Shown in pieces: positions 16,271-23,447 of a stretch of 46,142 nucleotides of DNA. The notes under the pieces are model-generated. The model saw only the letters and a list, made by a program, of their open reading frames with translations. It searched no databases and was not told the DNA's origin. Positions within the stretch are counted from its first letter, which is position 1. Each line of letters opens with the position of its first letter. Position numbers and translations under genes: made by a program. The stretch is from a bacterium (GTDB lineage: Bacteria; Patescibacteriota; Microgenomatia; Daviesbacterales; UBA10151): contig JAJYIE010000008.1 of NCBI GenBank assembly GCA_021790255.1, positions 1 to 46,142 on the forward strand. Reading direction: 5' to 3'.

Positions 16271-16873
16271 ATGAATAAAACCCCACGATTATCAAAAAAG
16301 TTAGCCATGGAACATCAGCATTTTGCTCTGCTCTATGCTAAATTTGCCCTGCCTCTGACAAAATTCCTTATGAAGCGGATGGGTGCAGACCAGCAGGCTA
16401 CTGAAGAAGTCTTCTCCCGCACAATCATCGCCGCCTGGCAGGGCTTTCAAACTTTTGAAAACAAAAGCAATTATTTTACCTGGCTTTGCCGTATTGCTTT
16501 AAATAAAATGGCTGACTATTACCGTGAACAGGTCCACGAGCGGTCAGTACTGGTTGTCCCCACCTTAGAGTCTTGGACTAACTTTGCTGATAAGGACCTG
16601 ACTCCGGATGAAAGATTTGCCTTAAATGAACTCCGGATGTCAGTCAGGCAATGCCTGGGCCTGCTGCCCTTGGAGAAAAGGCAGCTTTTATATCTTCGAT
16701 ACTGGCGGGAGATGTCAGTTAAAGCTATTGCTGAATACTTAGGCATTTCCGAGCGGGCTGCTGAGGGGAAAATATACCGGGCAAAGGTGAGTTTAAAGAG
16801 CGTTATGACAAAACAAAGCCTTTTGCCCATTCCAGGCACTGTTGCTAAATCCGAAGAAGTATTTAATGGTTAG
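16271..16873 (+). CDS. ECF-type sigma-70 family RNA polymerase sigma factor
   Basis: The protein has 200 residues from ATG 16271. This start is preferred over ATG 16190 because TATATT at 16252-16257 is a plausible -10 box a few bases before it, and the extra N-terminus is encoded by 7-base repeats. Region 2 spans roughly residues 20-90 (EEVFSRTIIAAWQGFQTF and TWLCRIALNKMADYYRE, the -10-binding part). Region 4 lies at about 130-180 (LPLEKRQLLYLRYWREMSVKAIAEYLGISERAAEGKIYRA). Region 3 is absent, as in ECF factors. No anti-sigma gene is adjacent; the next gene is convergent. It is probably constitutive or controlled by a distant partner. Confidence 0.9.
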   Translation: MNKTPRLSKKLAMEHQHFALLYAKFALPLTKFLMKRMGADQQATEEVFSRTIIAAWQGFQTFENKSNYFTWLCRIALNKMADYYREQVHERSVLVVPTLESWTNFADKDLTPDERFALNELRMSVRQCLGLLPLEKRQLLYLRYWREMSVKAIAEYLGISERAAEGKIYRAKVSLKSVMTKQSLLPIPGTVAKSEEVFNG

Positions 16874-16916
16874 CGTTTAGTAGGGGGAAACCTGCATTCC
16901 CCCATATACTACCTAC

Positions 16917-17972
16917 TTATTTTTGTCTTTCCACCAAAAACTCCGCCATTTCCGAAAGCAGCTGCTTTTTATTTGCCGGAATTTCCATCCGCTCAACCGT
17001 TTTTTTTGCCTCTTCTACCATCTCCTCCGCCCGCTTCCGTGAATATTCCAGCGCCCCTGTTTCTGTAAAAATCCGCCTGATTTGTTCCAACTGGCTTTGA
17101 TTAATTTTGCCTTTACCGTACACTTTATCCAAAACCTCCCGCTGGTCTGGTGCAGCTTTTTTTAGCGCCTCAATGACGAGCAGCGTGTTTTTGCCTTCCT
17201 CAATATCGGAGGTAACTGATTTACCCAAAGTCTTCTCGTCTCCAAAAACTCCCAAAATATCGTCCTGAATCTGAAAAGCCGTTCCCAAGCTCTCCCCAAA
17301 ATTCTCAATCTCCCCCAGCAGTTTCCTGTCAGCCCCAGCCAATACCGCCCCCAACTGCAGTGGTCCGACAATGGTATAGCGGGCAGTCTTTAAACGGAAA
17401 ACGGTCAGAGCATCTGCCTCTTCTTTCGGAGTTTGTCTGTTGGGCAACTCCACATCCAACAACTGACCCAGCGCCGTATCCAGCATCGCCTGGGCAAAGA
17501 GCCTCACCGCCCGGATTTTCAGTTCATCTGCAAAATCTGACTTGGCAATTACCCTCAGAGCCAAAAAGTAACCGATATCCCCCAGACATATAGTTTGGGA
17601 AACGCCGTAATGGTTGCCTCCAAGAGCCTGATAAAGAGTCGGCCTACCCCGCCTGATTGCACTTTGGTCAATAACATCGTCGTGAGAGAGAATTGCGGTT
17701 TGAAAAATCTCAAAAGCTGCAGCCGCCTTCATTATTTCTCTGTCCGTTATTCTGGCTTGTCCATAATCTTCCGCCAAAGCCATCTCATACCCCAGCTTCA
17801 CCAGCGCTCCTCGCAACCTTTTACCGCCCTGGCTCGCTTGGATAAATTCATTGTTCAGCTCAACTAGTTTGGAGCTGACTGCCTGTACTTCCGCACTCCA
17901 CTTACTGAAGACATCTGCCAATTCCCGGTCAACTTCTGCTGCTGCTTCTTTCAGGTAATTTGAAAAGTCCAT
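16917..17972 (-). CDS. trans-polyprenyl diphosphate synthase (IspA/GGPPS family)
   Basis: The protein condenses allylic diphosphates with isopentenyl diphosphate to give C15-C20 or longer chains. Its 351 residues carry GGKRLRGALV (substrate diphosphate site), the first Asp-rich motif DDVID (98-102) followed by RRGRPT, and the second QIQDDILGVFGDE with DDILG and the nearby Lys. The residues before the first motif do not settle the chain length. The N-terminal half contains an extra stretch EDYGQARIT (68-76). Its DNA shares a 15-base block with an insertion in polA. Together with uppS and ispG/ispH it forms the isoprenoid branch of this window. Confidence 0.92.
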   Translation of the reverse strand: MDFSNYLKEAAAEVDRELADVFSKWSAEVQAVSSKLVELNNEFIQASQGGKRLRGALVKLGYEMALAEDYGQARITDREIMKAAAAFEIFQTAILSHDDVIDQSAIRRGRPTLYQALGGNHYGVSQTICLGDIGYFLALRVIAKSDFADELKIRAVRLFAQAMLDTALGQLLDVELPNRQTPKEEADALTVFRLKTARYTIVGPLQLGAVLAGADRKLLGEIENFGESLGTAFQIQDDILGVFGDEKTLGKSVTSDIEEGKNTLLVIEALKKAAPDQREVLDKVYGKGKINQSQLEQIRRIFTETGALEYSRKRAEEMVEEAKKTVERMEIPANKKQLLSEMAEFLVERQK

Positions 17973-18015
17973 CCGCCTAAATTTAGCACAGCCGCTGTTG
18001 ATTTTCCAGCTTGGT

Positions 18016-18044
18016 TTGACCGCAAAAAACGCTTAATATATAAT
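18016..18044 (+). promoter_or_regulatory. sigma70-type promoter
   Basis: TTGACC (18016-18021) and TATAAT (18039-18044) are separated by 17 bases, with the predicted start near 18051. The upstream ATG at 18043 lies inside the -10 box and so cannot be the start codon, which fixes the start of the next gene at 18058. Confidence 0.85.
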
Positions 18045-18057
18045 GTCCCCACTAAAG

Positions 18058-18537
18058 ATGAGCCAGCCGGAGTTTCTTACTAATTACAAAATAATTGCCA
18101 ACGCGCCTCGTACTGTGGAGGAAACCCCTCTCTACCGCAACTTTGGGCGCAATCAATTTTCGGGCTTAGGTCAAGAGGAAGATATTGATGACTATGTGGA
18201 GAGCTTACGTGATTTTGACCTGACTCTTCAGACAGTGTCCCCCCGGGACAAAATTTTAGTCATCGGCCGGGGAAAAGCCCTCAGCTATGGTTGTGTTTTG
18301 GAAGGGTTAACCGGAGCTTCACTTACACCAACTTATTCACCGGAAGACAGGCACCGACTATCCCCCCATAGCTTTGATATTGTTTTCGTGGCCCTTGAAG
18401 GGAACCGGCTTGAGGAAGACGAACAGCGGATTACCGAAGCCGAAAGATTAGCCGTCCGGGAGCCGGCCGGCCGCGTTTTATATTTTATAAGTGAGCCCGC
18501 TCAAGATAAGCAATTACCTTCTGACTTGTTCGAATAA
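18058..18537 (+). CDS. unrecognised protein, possible degenerate Rossmann/methyltransferase fold
   Basis: The product has 159 residues and I cannot name a family. The middle reads DKILVIGRGKALSYG, then a LTPTYSPEDR segment, SFDIVFVALEGN and RVLYFISEP. This order resembles the strand-helix pattern of class I methyltransferases (ILDIGCGxG, FDxVxxxxxL, GxxLxxxxP). The key Gly-rich and acidic residues are replaced, so SAM binding is doubtful. The protein is acidic with no signal peptide or membrane helix. The leader is about 7 bases. The next gene (18601) also has its own promoter. Confidence 0.7.
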   Translation: MSQPEFLTNYKIIANAPRTVEETPLYRNFGRNQFSGLGQEEDIDDYVESLRDFDLTLQTVSPRDKILVIGRGKALSYGCVLEGLTGASLTPTYSPEDRHRLSPHSFDIVFVALEGNRLEEDEQRITEAERLAVREPAGRVLYFISEPAQDKQLPSDLFE

Positions 18538-18565
18538 ATTATTCGTTCTGTTTTTTCCTCTCCCA

Positions 18566-18594
18566 TTGACCCAACCTAGCAGAAGTGATATTAA
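18566..18594 (+). promoter_or_regulatory. sigma70-type promoter giving a leaderless transcript
   Basis: TTGACC (18566-18571) and TATTAA (18589-18594) are separated by 17 bases. The expected transcription start coincides with ATG 18601. Confidence 0.8.
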
Positions 18595-18600
18595 TACTCC

Positions 18601-19197
18601 ATGTCAGTTGAGCTTACCACAGAAAATGTGGTGGTTTTTCAAACTCCACTTTCGCCGATAGTGCCGGCTTATAGGCCCGGCTGCCATCCGGCAACCAGTG
18701 TGCCAACCAAGTTAGGGCTGTTCGGCCAGATTCAAGTACCGGACAGGCTTATCGACCTGTGCAGCGGCGGCCTTGCTGGCCGGATATGTGCATTTGTCAT
18801 ACCGGCCGGAAGTCCGGGAAGATTCGAAAGGACACCTTGGGTTACTTTTCATAATGGGAATGTCCTGCACGACACCCGCTGGATCTCTGACCCGGAGATG
18901 GTGGAAAGGCTGGCCGGGAGATTTGCCGCTTTAGACGTTTTTTGGACCATCCTGCCTGACACATTGAAACAGTACCCCAAACTGGGCGGCCAAATACCGC
19001 TCGAACTGATCGATTTCTCCAGCCGCTATCTTAATTTCTTACAAGCAGAAGAGTTTACTGCTAAGGCCGGTAAGTATTTGGACAACAATTTTGGTATCGA
19101 CTGGGATAATTTTCTATCGGGCTTAGCAGACAAAACTCATCTGAAAACCCAGGATGAGATTACCAGAATTATCCGGCAATCTTTCCCCAACCGTTAG
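18601..19197 (+). CDS. unrecognised protein
   Basis: The product has 198 residues. No family is recognised and no signal peptide or membrane helix is seen. The first 100 residues are strand-rich (VVVFQTPLSP, GRICAFVIPAG, PWVTFHNGNVLHD); the remainder is helical (MVERLAGRFAALDVFW, TQDEITRIIRQSF). A Cys pair (about 28 and 59) is present. The promoter positions fix the start as leaderless. It precedes ispG in the same direction, but ispG has its own -10 element, so functional linkage to isoprenoid synthesis is not shown. Confidence 0.7.
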   Translation: MSVELTTENVVVFQTPLSPIVPAYRPGCHPATSVPTKLGLFGQIQVPDRLIDLCSGGLAGRICAFVIPAGSPGRFERTPWVTFHNGNVLHDTRWISDPEMVERLAGRFAALDVFWTILPDTLKQYPKLGGQIPLELIDFSSRYLNFLQAEEFTAKAGKYLDNNFGIDWDNFLSGLADKTHLKTQDEITRIIRQSFPNR

Positions 19198-19201
19198 GGG
19201 G

Positions 19202-19210
19202 TGTTATAAT
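19202..19210 (+). promoter_or_regulatory. extended -10 promoter of ispG
   Basis: TGT directly before TATAAT (19205-19210) forms an extended -10 element with a poor -35 region. Predicted start is near 19217, giving a leader of about 13 bases. Confidence 0.65.
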
Positions 19211-19229
19211 ACTGCCAGCTTCCCCAGAT

Positions 19230-20414
19230 ATGGATAAACTCATCTTTACCCACTTTAAAACCCGCCCGGTCAAAGTCGGACACTTGACTATCGGCAGTAA
19301 CGCCCCGGTGGTGGTCCAGACAATGTGCACCGAGCACACCGAAAACGTTCCGGCCGTTGTTGAACAAATTATTTCCCTGCACAAAGCCGGTGCTGAACTT
19401 ATCCGGGTGACCGTCCCATCTTTAAAAGATGCTGAGCATGTAGTAGAAATTAAGAAGTTGCTTAAAAAGAAATACCATGATGTACCCCTTGTGGCTGATG
19501 TCCATCACTTCGGTTCGGAAATCGCCGTTAAAACGGCTGGGGTGATGGATAAAATCCGCATCAACCCCGGTTTGTTTGTTTTTAAGAAACCTTCCGGTAA
19601 GCTGGAATATTCTCGAAGCGAAATAGAGCAGGAACTGGCTGAGATCGAAAAAGCCCTTCTGCCGGTGATTGATACCTGTAAAAAACACGGTACGGCCATG
19701 CGTATCGGCGTTAATCATGGCAGCTTGTCAGAGAGGCTGAAAGTAATGTACGGCGATACACCACAAGGTATGGTGGAGTCAGCAGTTGAATACCTGAAAA
19801 TCTGCGAGCGGCATAATTTCCGGGACCTGGTCATCTCTTTAAAGGCCAGCAATGTCCTGGTGATGATTGATGCCAACCGGCTGATGGTCGAGCGTATGAA
19901 GAAGGAGAAAATGAACTATCCACTTCACCTAGGAGTCACCGAAGCCGGTGCCGGCCAATCAGGGCGGATTAAAGGTGTTGTCGGAATCGGTACGCTTCTT
20001 GCCGAAGGCATTGGCGATACTATCCGGGTTTCTTTGTCGGAAGATCCCATCAATGAAATCAGCGTTTGTTATGACCTACTGCAAACACTTAAATTGCGCC
20101 GGACTAAGCTTGAGTTGATCGGCTGTCCGACCTGCGGTCGGACCAGGTATAATTTACCGCCGATGCTCACCAAAGTAGAAAAAGAGTTTAGCCATCTCAA
20201 CAACTTGTCCATCGCGGTCATGGGATGTATTGTCAACGGCCCGGGTGAGATGGCCGACGCTGATTACGGGATCATGGGCCAGGGGCCAAATACAGTAGCA
20301 GTCTTCCGCGGCCAAACCCTGATCAAACCCAATGTCTCCCAAGATCAGGCAATTGAAGTCTTAAGGGAAGTTATCCAAAAAGACGGCAAATGGTTGGAGC
20401 CCGGTAACCGGTAA
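19230..20414 (+). CDS. ispG: 4-hydroxy-3-methylbut-2-en-1-yl diphosphate synthase
   Basis: This is the penultimate enzyme of the MEP pathway. It reduces MEcPP to HMBPP with a [4Fe-4S] cluster and two electrons from ferredoxin or flavodoxin. The 394-residue protein starts with a TIM barrel (VKVGHLTIGSNAPVVVQTM, LVADVHH, KIRINPG, MRIGVNHGSL). It ends with the cluster domain holding the expected cysteines in GCPTCGRT and VMGCIVNGPGE, and the Glu of the latter. It lies 26 bases upstream of ispH, so both are likely one transcript. No other MEP gene (dxs, dxr, ispD-F) is in the window. Confidence 0.96.
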   Translation: MDKLIFTHFKTRPVKVGHLTIGSNAPVVVQTMCTEHTENVPAVVEQIISLHKAGAELIRVTVPSLKDAEHVVEIKKLLKKKYHDVPLVADVHHFGSEIAVKTAGVMDKIRINPGLFVFKKPSGKLEYSRSEIEQELAEIEKALLPVIDTCKKHGTAMRIGVNHGSLSERLKVMYGDTPQGMVESAVEYLKICERHNFRDLVISLKASNVLVMIDANRLMVERMKKEKMNYPLHLGVTEAGAGQSGRIKGVVGIGTLLAEGIGDTIRVSLSEDPINEISVCYDLLQTLKLRRTKLELIGCPTCGRTRYNLPPMLTKVEKEFSHLNNLSIAVMGCIVNGPGEMADADYGIMGQGPNTVAVFRGQTLIKPNVSQDQAIEVLREVIQKDGKWLEPGNR

Positions 20415-20440
20415 ATATAAGTTGGCCAAGTTTCAGATAA

Positions 20441-21385
20441 ATGAGCAGTCAAAACCATCTTACCAAGCTACTCCTGGCTTCTCCCCGGGGGTTTTGTGCC
20501 GGCGTCAGGCGGGCTATCGAAGCATTAAATAGCGCTCTTAAAACCTATCCCTGCCAAACCATTTATTGTTACCATCAAATTGTCCACAACACTTTAGTAG
20601 TTAAAGATTTTGAGAAGAGAGGTGTCAAGTTTGTCAATAATATTGAGGGGGTGCCTGACAGCTCAATCCTGGTTTTCAGCTCCCACGGCGTCTCTCCTAG
20701 CATTCGTCAACAAACTATCCGCAAAAAACTAAAAACTATTGATGCCACCTGTCCGTTCGTTAATAAAACACACCTGGAAGTCAAAAAATATGCCACGGAA
20801 GGGCGTAAAATCATCTATATCGGCCACAAAAGCCATGACGAAGCGGTAGGTACCACCGGCGAAGCTCCAGAGGCAAGTTTCATTATTGAATCAGCAGCAG
20901 ACATTCCCGACATCCCTTATTCCACTGATTCCCAAGTCGCCCTCATTACCCAAACCACTTTATCAGTTGATGAGACCGAAATGTTAAAACAACAGCTTCG
21001 CCAAAAATTTCCAAACTTAATCGAGCCGCCGAAAATTGACATCTGCATGGCTACGCAAAACCGCCAAAACGGTGTTAAAGACTTGGTCAAACAGGGAGCT
21101 CAACTGGTAGTCGCCCTCGGCTCACCCAACAGCTCAAACTCCAATAAATTAAAAGGCGTGGCTGAAAAAGCAGGTGCCAAGGCGGTTCTGCTTGAGGAAA
21201 TTGCCGACCTTGACCTGGCTTCTTTGAAAAACATCAACTGCATCGGACTAACCGCCGGAGCTTCTCTGCCGGAAGAAAAAATCAGCGAAGCCGTCAAGTG
21301 GTTTAAGTCGCAGGGAATTCAGGAAGTTGCGGAAGTGTCCGTCGCTGATGAAAGCCGTATCAATCTGCCCCCTGTTCAGCTTTAG
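20441..21385 (+). CDS. ispH: 4-hydroxy-3-methylbut-2-enyl diphosphate reductase
   Basis: This is the last MEP-pathway enzyme; it converts HMBPP to isopentenyl and dimethylallyl diphosphate through a [4Fe-4S] cluster. The 314 residues match the family. The three cluster cysteines occur in RGFCAGV (Cys 19), DATCPFV and DICMATQNRQ. The substrate-binding His motifs (YHQIVHN, SSHGVS) and the SxN motif (SPNSSNS) are intact. It follows ispG closely. Its last 26 bases overlap the convergent ferredoxin gene. Confidence 0.96.
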   Translation: MSSQNHLTKLLLASPRGFCAGVRRAIEALNSALKTYPCQTIYCYHQIVHNTLVVKDFEKRGVKFVNNIEGVPDSSILVFSSHGVSPSIRQQTIRKKLKTIDATCPFVNKTHLEVKKYATEGRKIIYIGHKSHDEAVGTTGEAPEASFIIESAADIPDIPYSTDSQVALITQTTLSVDETEMLKQQLRQKFPNLIEPPKIDICMATQNRQNGVKDLVKQGAQLVVALGSPNSSNSNKLKGVAEKAGAKAVLLEEIADLDLASLKNINCIGLTAGASLPEEKISEAVKWFKSQGIQEVAEVSVADESRINLPPVQL

Positions 21386-21605
21386 TCACTGTAATTGCTT
21401 CATCCGGGCAGCCGGAGGCAGCATCTTTAATGGTCCTCTCATCATCATAAGGACCTTTTGATTTGACTGTACTTATCAGCTCATCATCCATCTCAAAGGT
21501 TTTTGGGGCAATAGCCGTGCAGGCAGCACAGGAGAGACACTTGATACGGTCAATGCTGACCACGATATTACCAATTTTAACTGTCTGCAGGTTATCCTTA
21601 GCCAT
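21360..21605 (-). CDS. small [4Fe-4S] ferredoxin
   Basis: The 81-residue protein has cysteines at 23, 26, 29 and 66 (CLSCAAC and SGCPDEAI), the pattern of a single-cluster ferredoxin of the bacterial/archaeal 4Fe-4S type. It is a soluble electron carrier. IspG and IspH both need such a donor, and the gene overlaps the ispH 3' end tail to tail. A redox partnership is therefore an attractive inference, although they are transcribed in opposite directions. It follows the DsbA-like gene by nine bases, in the order pth, dsbA-like, ferredoxin. Confidence 0.92.
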   Translation of the reverse strand: MAKDNLQTVKIGNIVVSIDRIKCLSCAACTAIAPKTFEMDDELISTVKSKGPYDDERTIKDAASGCPDEAITVTKAEQGAD

Positions 21606-21614
21606 GGTTAGAAA

Positions 21615-22451
21615 TTATTTAAGAAGGGCGTCAACAGTCGGTTCCATTTCCTTATAGCTGTAAGCCCCGGCATAAAGTGTGGCATTAACATAAAATCCCG
21701 GGGTGCCGTTTATACCCAGGCTACTGGCCAAACTCGTATCCTCGCTCAGGCGGCTGTCATACTTACCGCTGTCCAGGCAGCTCTTCATGGTTGCCGGGTC
21801 AACCACAGATTTGAGAAAATCAGCTATCTCCCCTGATTTGGCTTTATCGTTTTTGACGGTGTTGTTGAGCAGATTATAGCCATCTGCGCTCATCAGGAGA
21901 TCATTTGCTTCCCAAAACTTATTGTTATCCGCTGCACAATAGAGCGCTTTGGCTCCCATTTCACCGTTACCGTGCCCGGGAAAATAAAGATAGACAAAAG
22001 CCGCCTTGCCGTTTTTGACCAGCTTTTCCATTTCCGGTACCGGCGGCACATAACTTCCCCCGTCCGCTGCCATAGTAAACTGCGGGCCCATTTGTTTATT
22101 CAGCTCAGGGTTTTGTCCCGTAGCCGCCTGACAATAAGGACAGCTTGGGTCTGAAGCCTCAATAAAAATTACCTTTTTGCTTGTATCACCAAACTTAATT
22201 TGGCTTTTATTAAAAACATCATTAATTGTCGCCAAAGAAACCTGCGGCTGGCCAGGCGCTGTGGTTGGCTGGGCTAAAGCGGTAGGAGGGTTTTTGGAAT
22301 CCTGAGCAGAACCTTTCCAGGAAATTGTGCCGTTAGAAACCAAAATTGCCAAAGCTATAATCACACTGCCGATTAAAATTGCCACCGAAGGAGTCAGAGA
22401 AAACGTTAAAGACGGCTTGGTACTTTCGGCCATATTGCCCATCAGTCTACT
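21615..22451 (-). CDS. membrane-anchored DsbA-like thiol oxidoreductase
   Basis: An N-terminal membrane anchor (PSVAILIGSVIIALAILVS) is followed by a Pro/Thr/Ala-rich linker and a Thioredoxin_4 domain with a CPYC active site (SDPSCPYCQ) and the cis-proline loop GTPGFYVN. An extra pair of cysteines (ALYCAAD and MKSCLDS) is typical of the family. It probably introduces or isomerises disulphides in exported proteins such as the Cys-containing protein at 4051-4959. The start is uncertain: ATG 22451 overlaps the pth stop, and ATG 22439 and 22433 are also possible; the ATG at 22472 lies deeper inside pth. It probably forms an operon with pth and the ferredoxin gene. Confidence 0.88.
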   Translation of the reverse strand, partial: SRLMGNMAESTKPSLTFSLTPSVAILIGSVIIALAILVSNGTISWKGSAQDSKNPPTALAQPTTAPGQPQVSLATINDVFNKSQIKFGDTSKKVIFIEASDPSCPYCQAATGQNPELNKQMGPQFTMAADGGSYVPPVPEMEKLVKNGKAAFVYLYFPGHGNGEMGAKALYCAADNNKFWEANDLLMSADGYNLLNNTVKNDKAKSGEIADFLKSVVDPATMKSCLDSGKYDSRLSEDTSLASSLGINGTPGFYVNATLYAGAYSYKEMEPTVDALLK

Positions 22452-23025
22452 CATCAGCCAGGTGTTTGTCAATCAGTGAAAAAGGGTTTTGGGCAGCTGT
22501 CAAACCCTCCTCCAGGAAAATCTGCAGTGCCCAAGCTCCTTTTTTGACCATCTCTTCTACAGCCCTCTGCTGCTCCGGCAGAAAATCCTGCAAAACGTAC
22601 TGGTCGGAAGGAATTACTGTCGAGCGGCCGATCCCCAGCCGCAGCCGGTAAAAGTCTGCACTGCTTAAGCTTTCTATGACCGACTCCACACCATGATGCC
22701 CGGCCGCTCCTCCGCCAAGCTGCAACTTCATTTTGCCAATCAGCAAATCCAGGTCATCATGGACGACGACAATATCTTCAGGAGAAAGCTTGTAAAAGCC
22801 TGCCAGCCTTTTTACTGCTTCGCCGGAGTTGTTCATAAAAGTCTGCGGCTTTACCAAAAGCAGCTCCGGGCTGATTTTTAATATTTCCGCCTGGAATTTA
22901 GCTGATTTTTTCCACACTCCCCCGCCCAATTTTTTGGCCAGTTCATCCACCACTAAAAATCCTAAATTATGGCGGGCCTTTTGGTACTTGTTACCGGGAT
23001 TGCCGAGACCAAGCATGATTTTCAT
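22447..23025 (-). CDS. pth: peptidyl-tRNA hydrolase
   Basis: This enzyme releases peptides from prematurely dropped peptidyl-tRNA so that the tRNA can be reused. The 192 residues have the family signatures: LGLGNPGNKYQKARHNLGF with the catalytic His 19, KPQTFMNNSGEAV, VVHDDLDL and GGGAAGHHGVESV. The expected size and all key residues support a working enzyme. A TAAAAT box (23035-23040) with a TG extension lies about ten bases upstream of the ATG. The stop overlaps the following DsbA-like gene. Confidence 0.95.
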   Translation of the reverse strand: MKIMLGLGNPGNKYQKARHNLGFLVVDELAKKLGGGVWKKSAKFQAEILKISPELLLVKPQTFMNNSGEAVKRLAGFYKLSPEDIVVVHDDLDLLIGKMKLQLGGGAAGHHGVESVIESLSSADFYRLRLGIGRSTVIPSDQYVLQDFLPEQQRAVEEMVKKGAWALQIFLEEGLTAAQNPFSLIDKHLADE

Positions 23026-23093
23026 AATGGATAAATTTTAACACAGGTTGACAGAACCAAACTTCCGTATTAACCCACTATCAAGTACTCCTT

Positions 23094-23447
23094 GTGCTGG
23101 AAGCAAATAATGGATGCTTACTTCTATTCCCTTTCTACCGTCCGGAAAATGACTATTTTCCTGTAAATGAAAGTTCGGCAGACCGGCCAGACCAACCGCT
23201 AAGTAAACGATGGACAAAAGGCTTGGCTTGTACTTTGGTTTGTTTAGGTATTGGTTCAGCGGGATTTTGGGCTGAGGAACACACGCCAGCCGAGATTAAT
23301 TATAGTCACCTGACGGAACAAATTGCTGCCGTGACCAAAGCAGATATTTCTTTTAAAAACCCTCACCAAAATATCCCGGCGGATCAACGTCCGAGTATAC
23401 CTAATGCGGTTCCGACAAAAAGAATCATGGAAATCACTGAAGCCTAA
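23094..23447 (+). CDS. small single-pass membrane protein, unrecognised
   Basis: The product has 117 residues from GTG 23094. One hydrophobic segment (GLACTLVCLGIGSAGFWAEE, about 42-61) splits a short N-terminal part, with several aromatic residues, from a polar C-terminal tail. If basic residues stay inside (KRWTKG before the helix), the tail is outside. No family is recognised. It is divergent from pth, and a TTGACA at 23048-23053 lies upstream, but spacing to the nearest TATTAA is short. Its last four bases overlap the ligase stop tail to tail. Confidence 0.55.
   Translation: MLEANNGCLLLFPFYRPENDYFPVNESSADRPDQPLSKRWTKGLACTLVCLGIGSAGFWAEEHTPAEINYSHLTEQIAAVTKADISFKNPHQNIPADQRPSIPNAVPTKRIMEITEA

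Noticed and set aside
18043-18057. ATG 18043 as gene start
   Set aside because: It overlaps the TATAAT box of a well-spaced promoter, so it should not be in the message; ATG 18058 is used.
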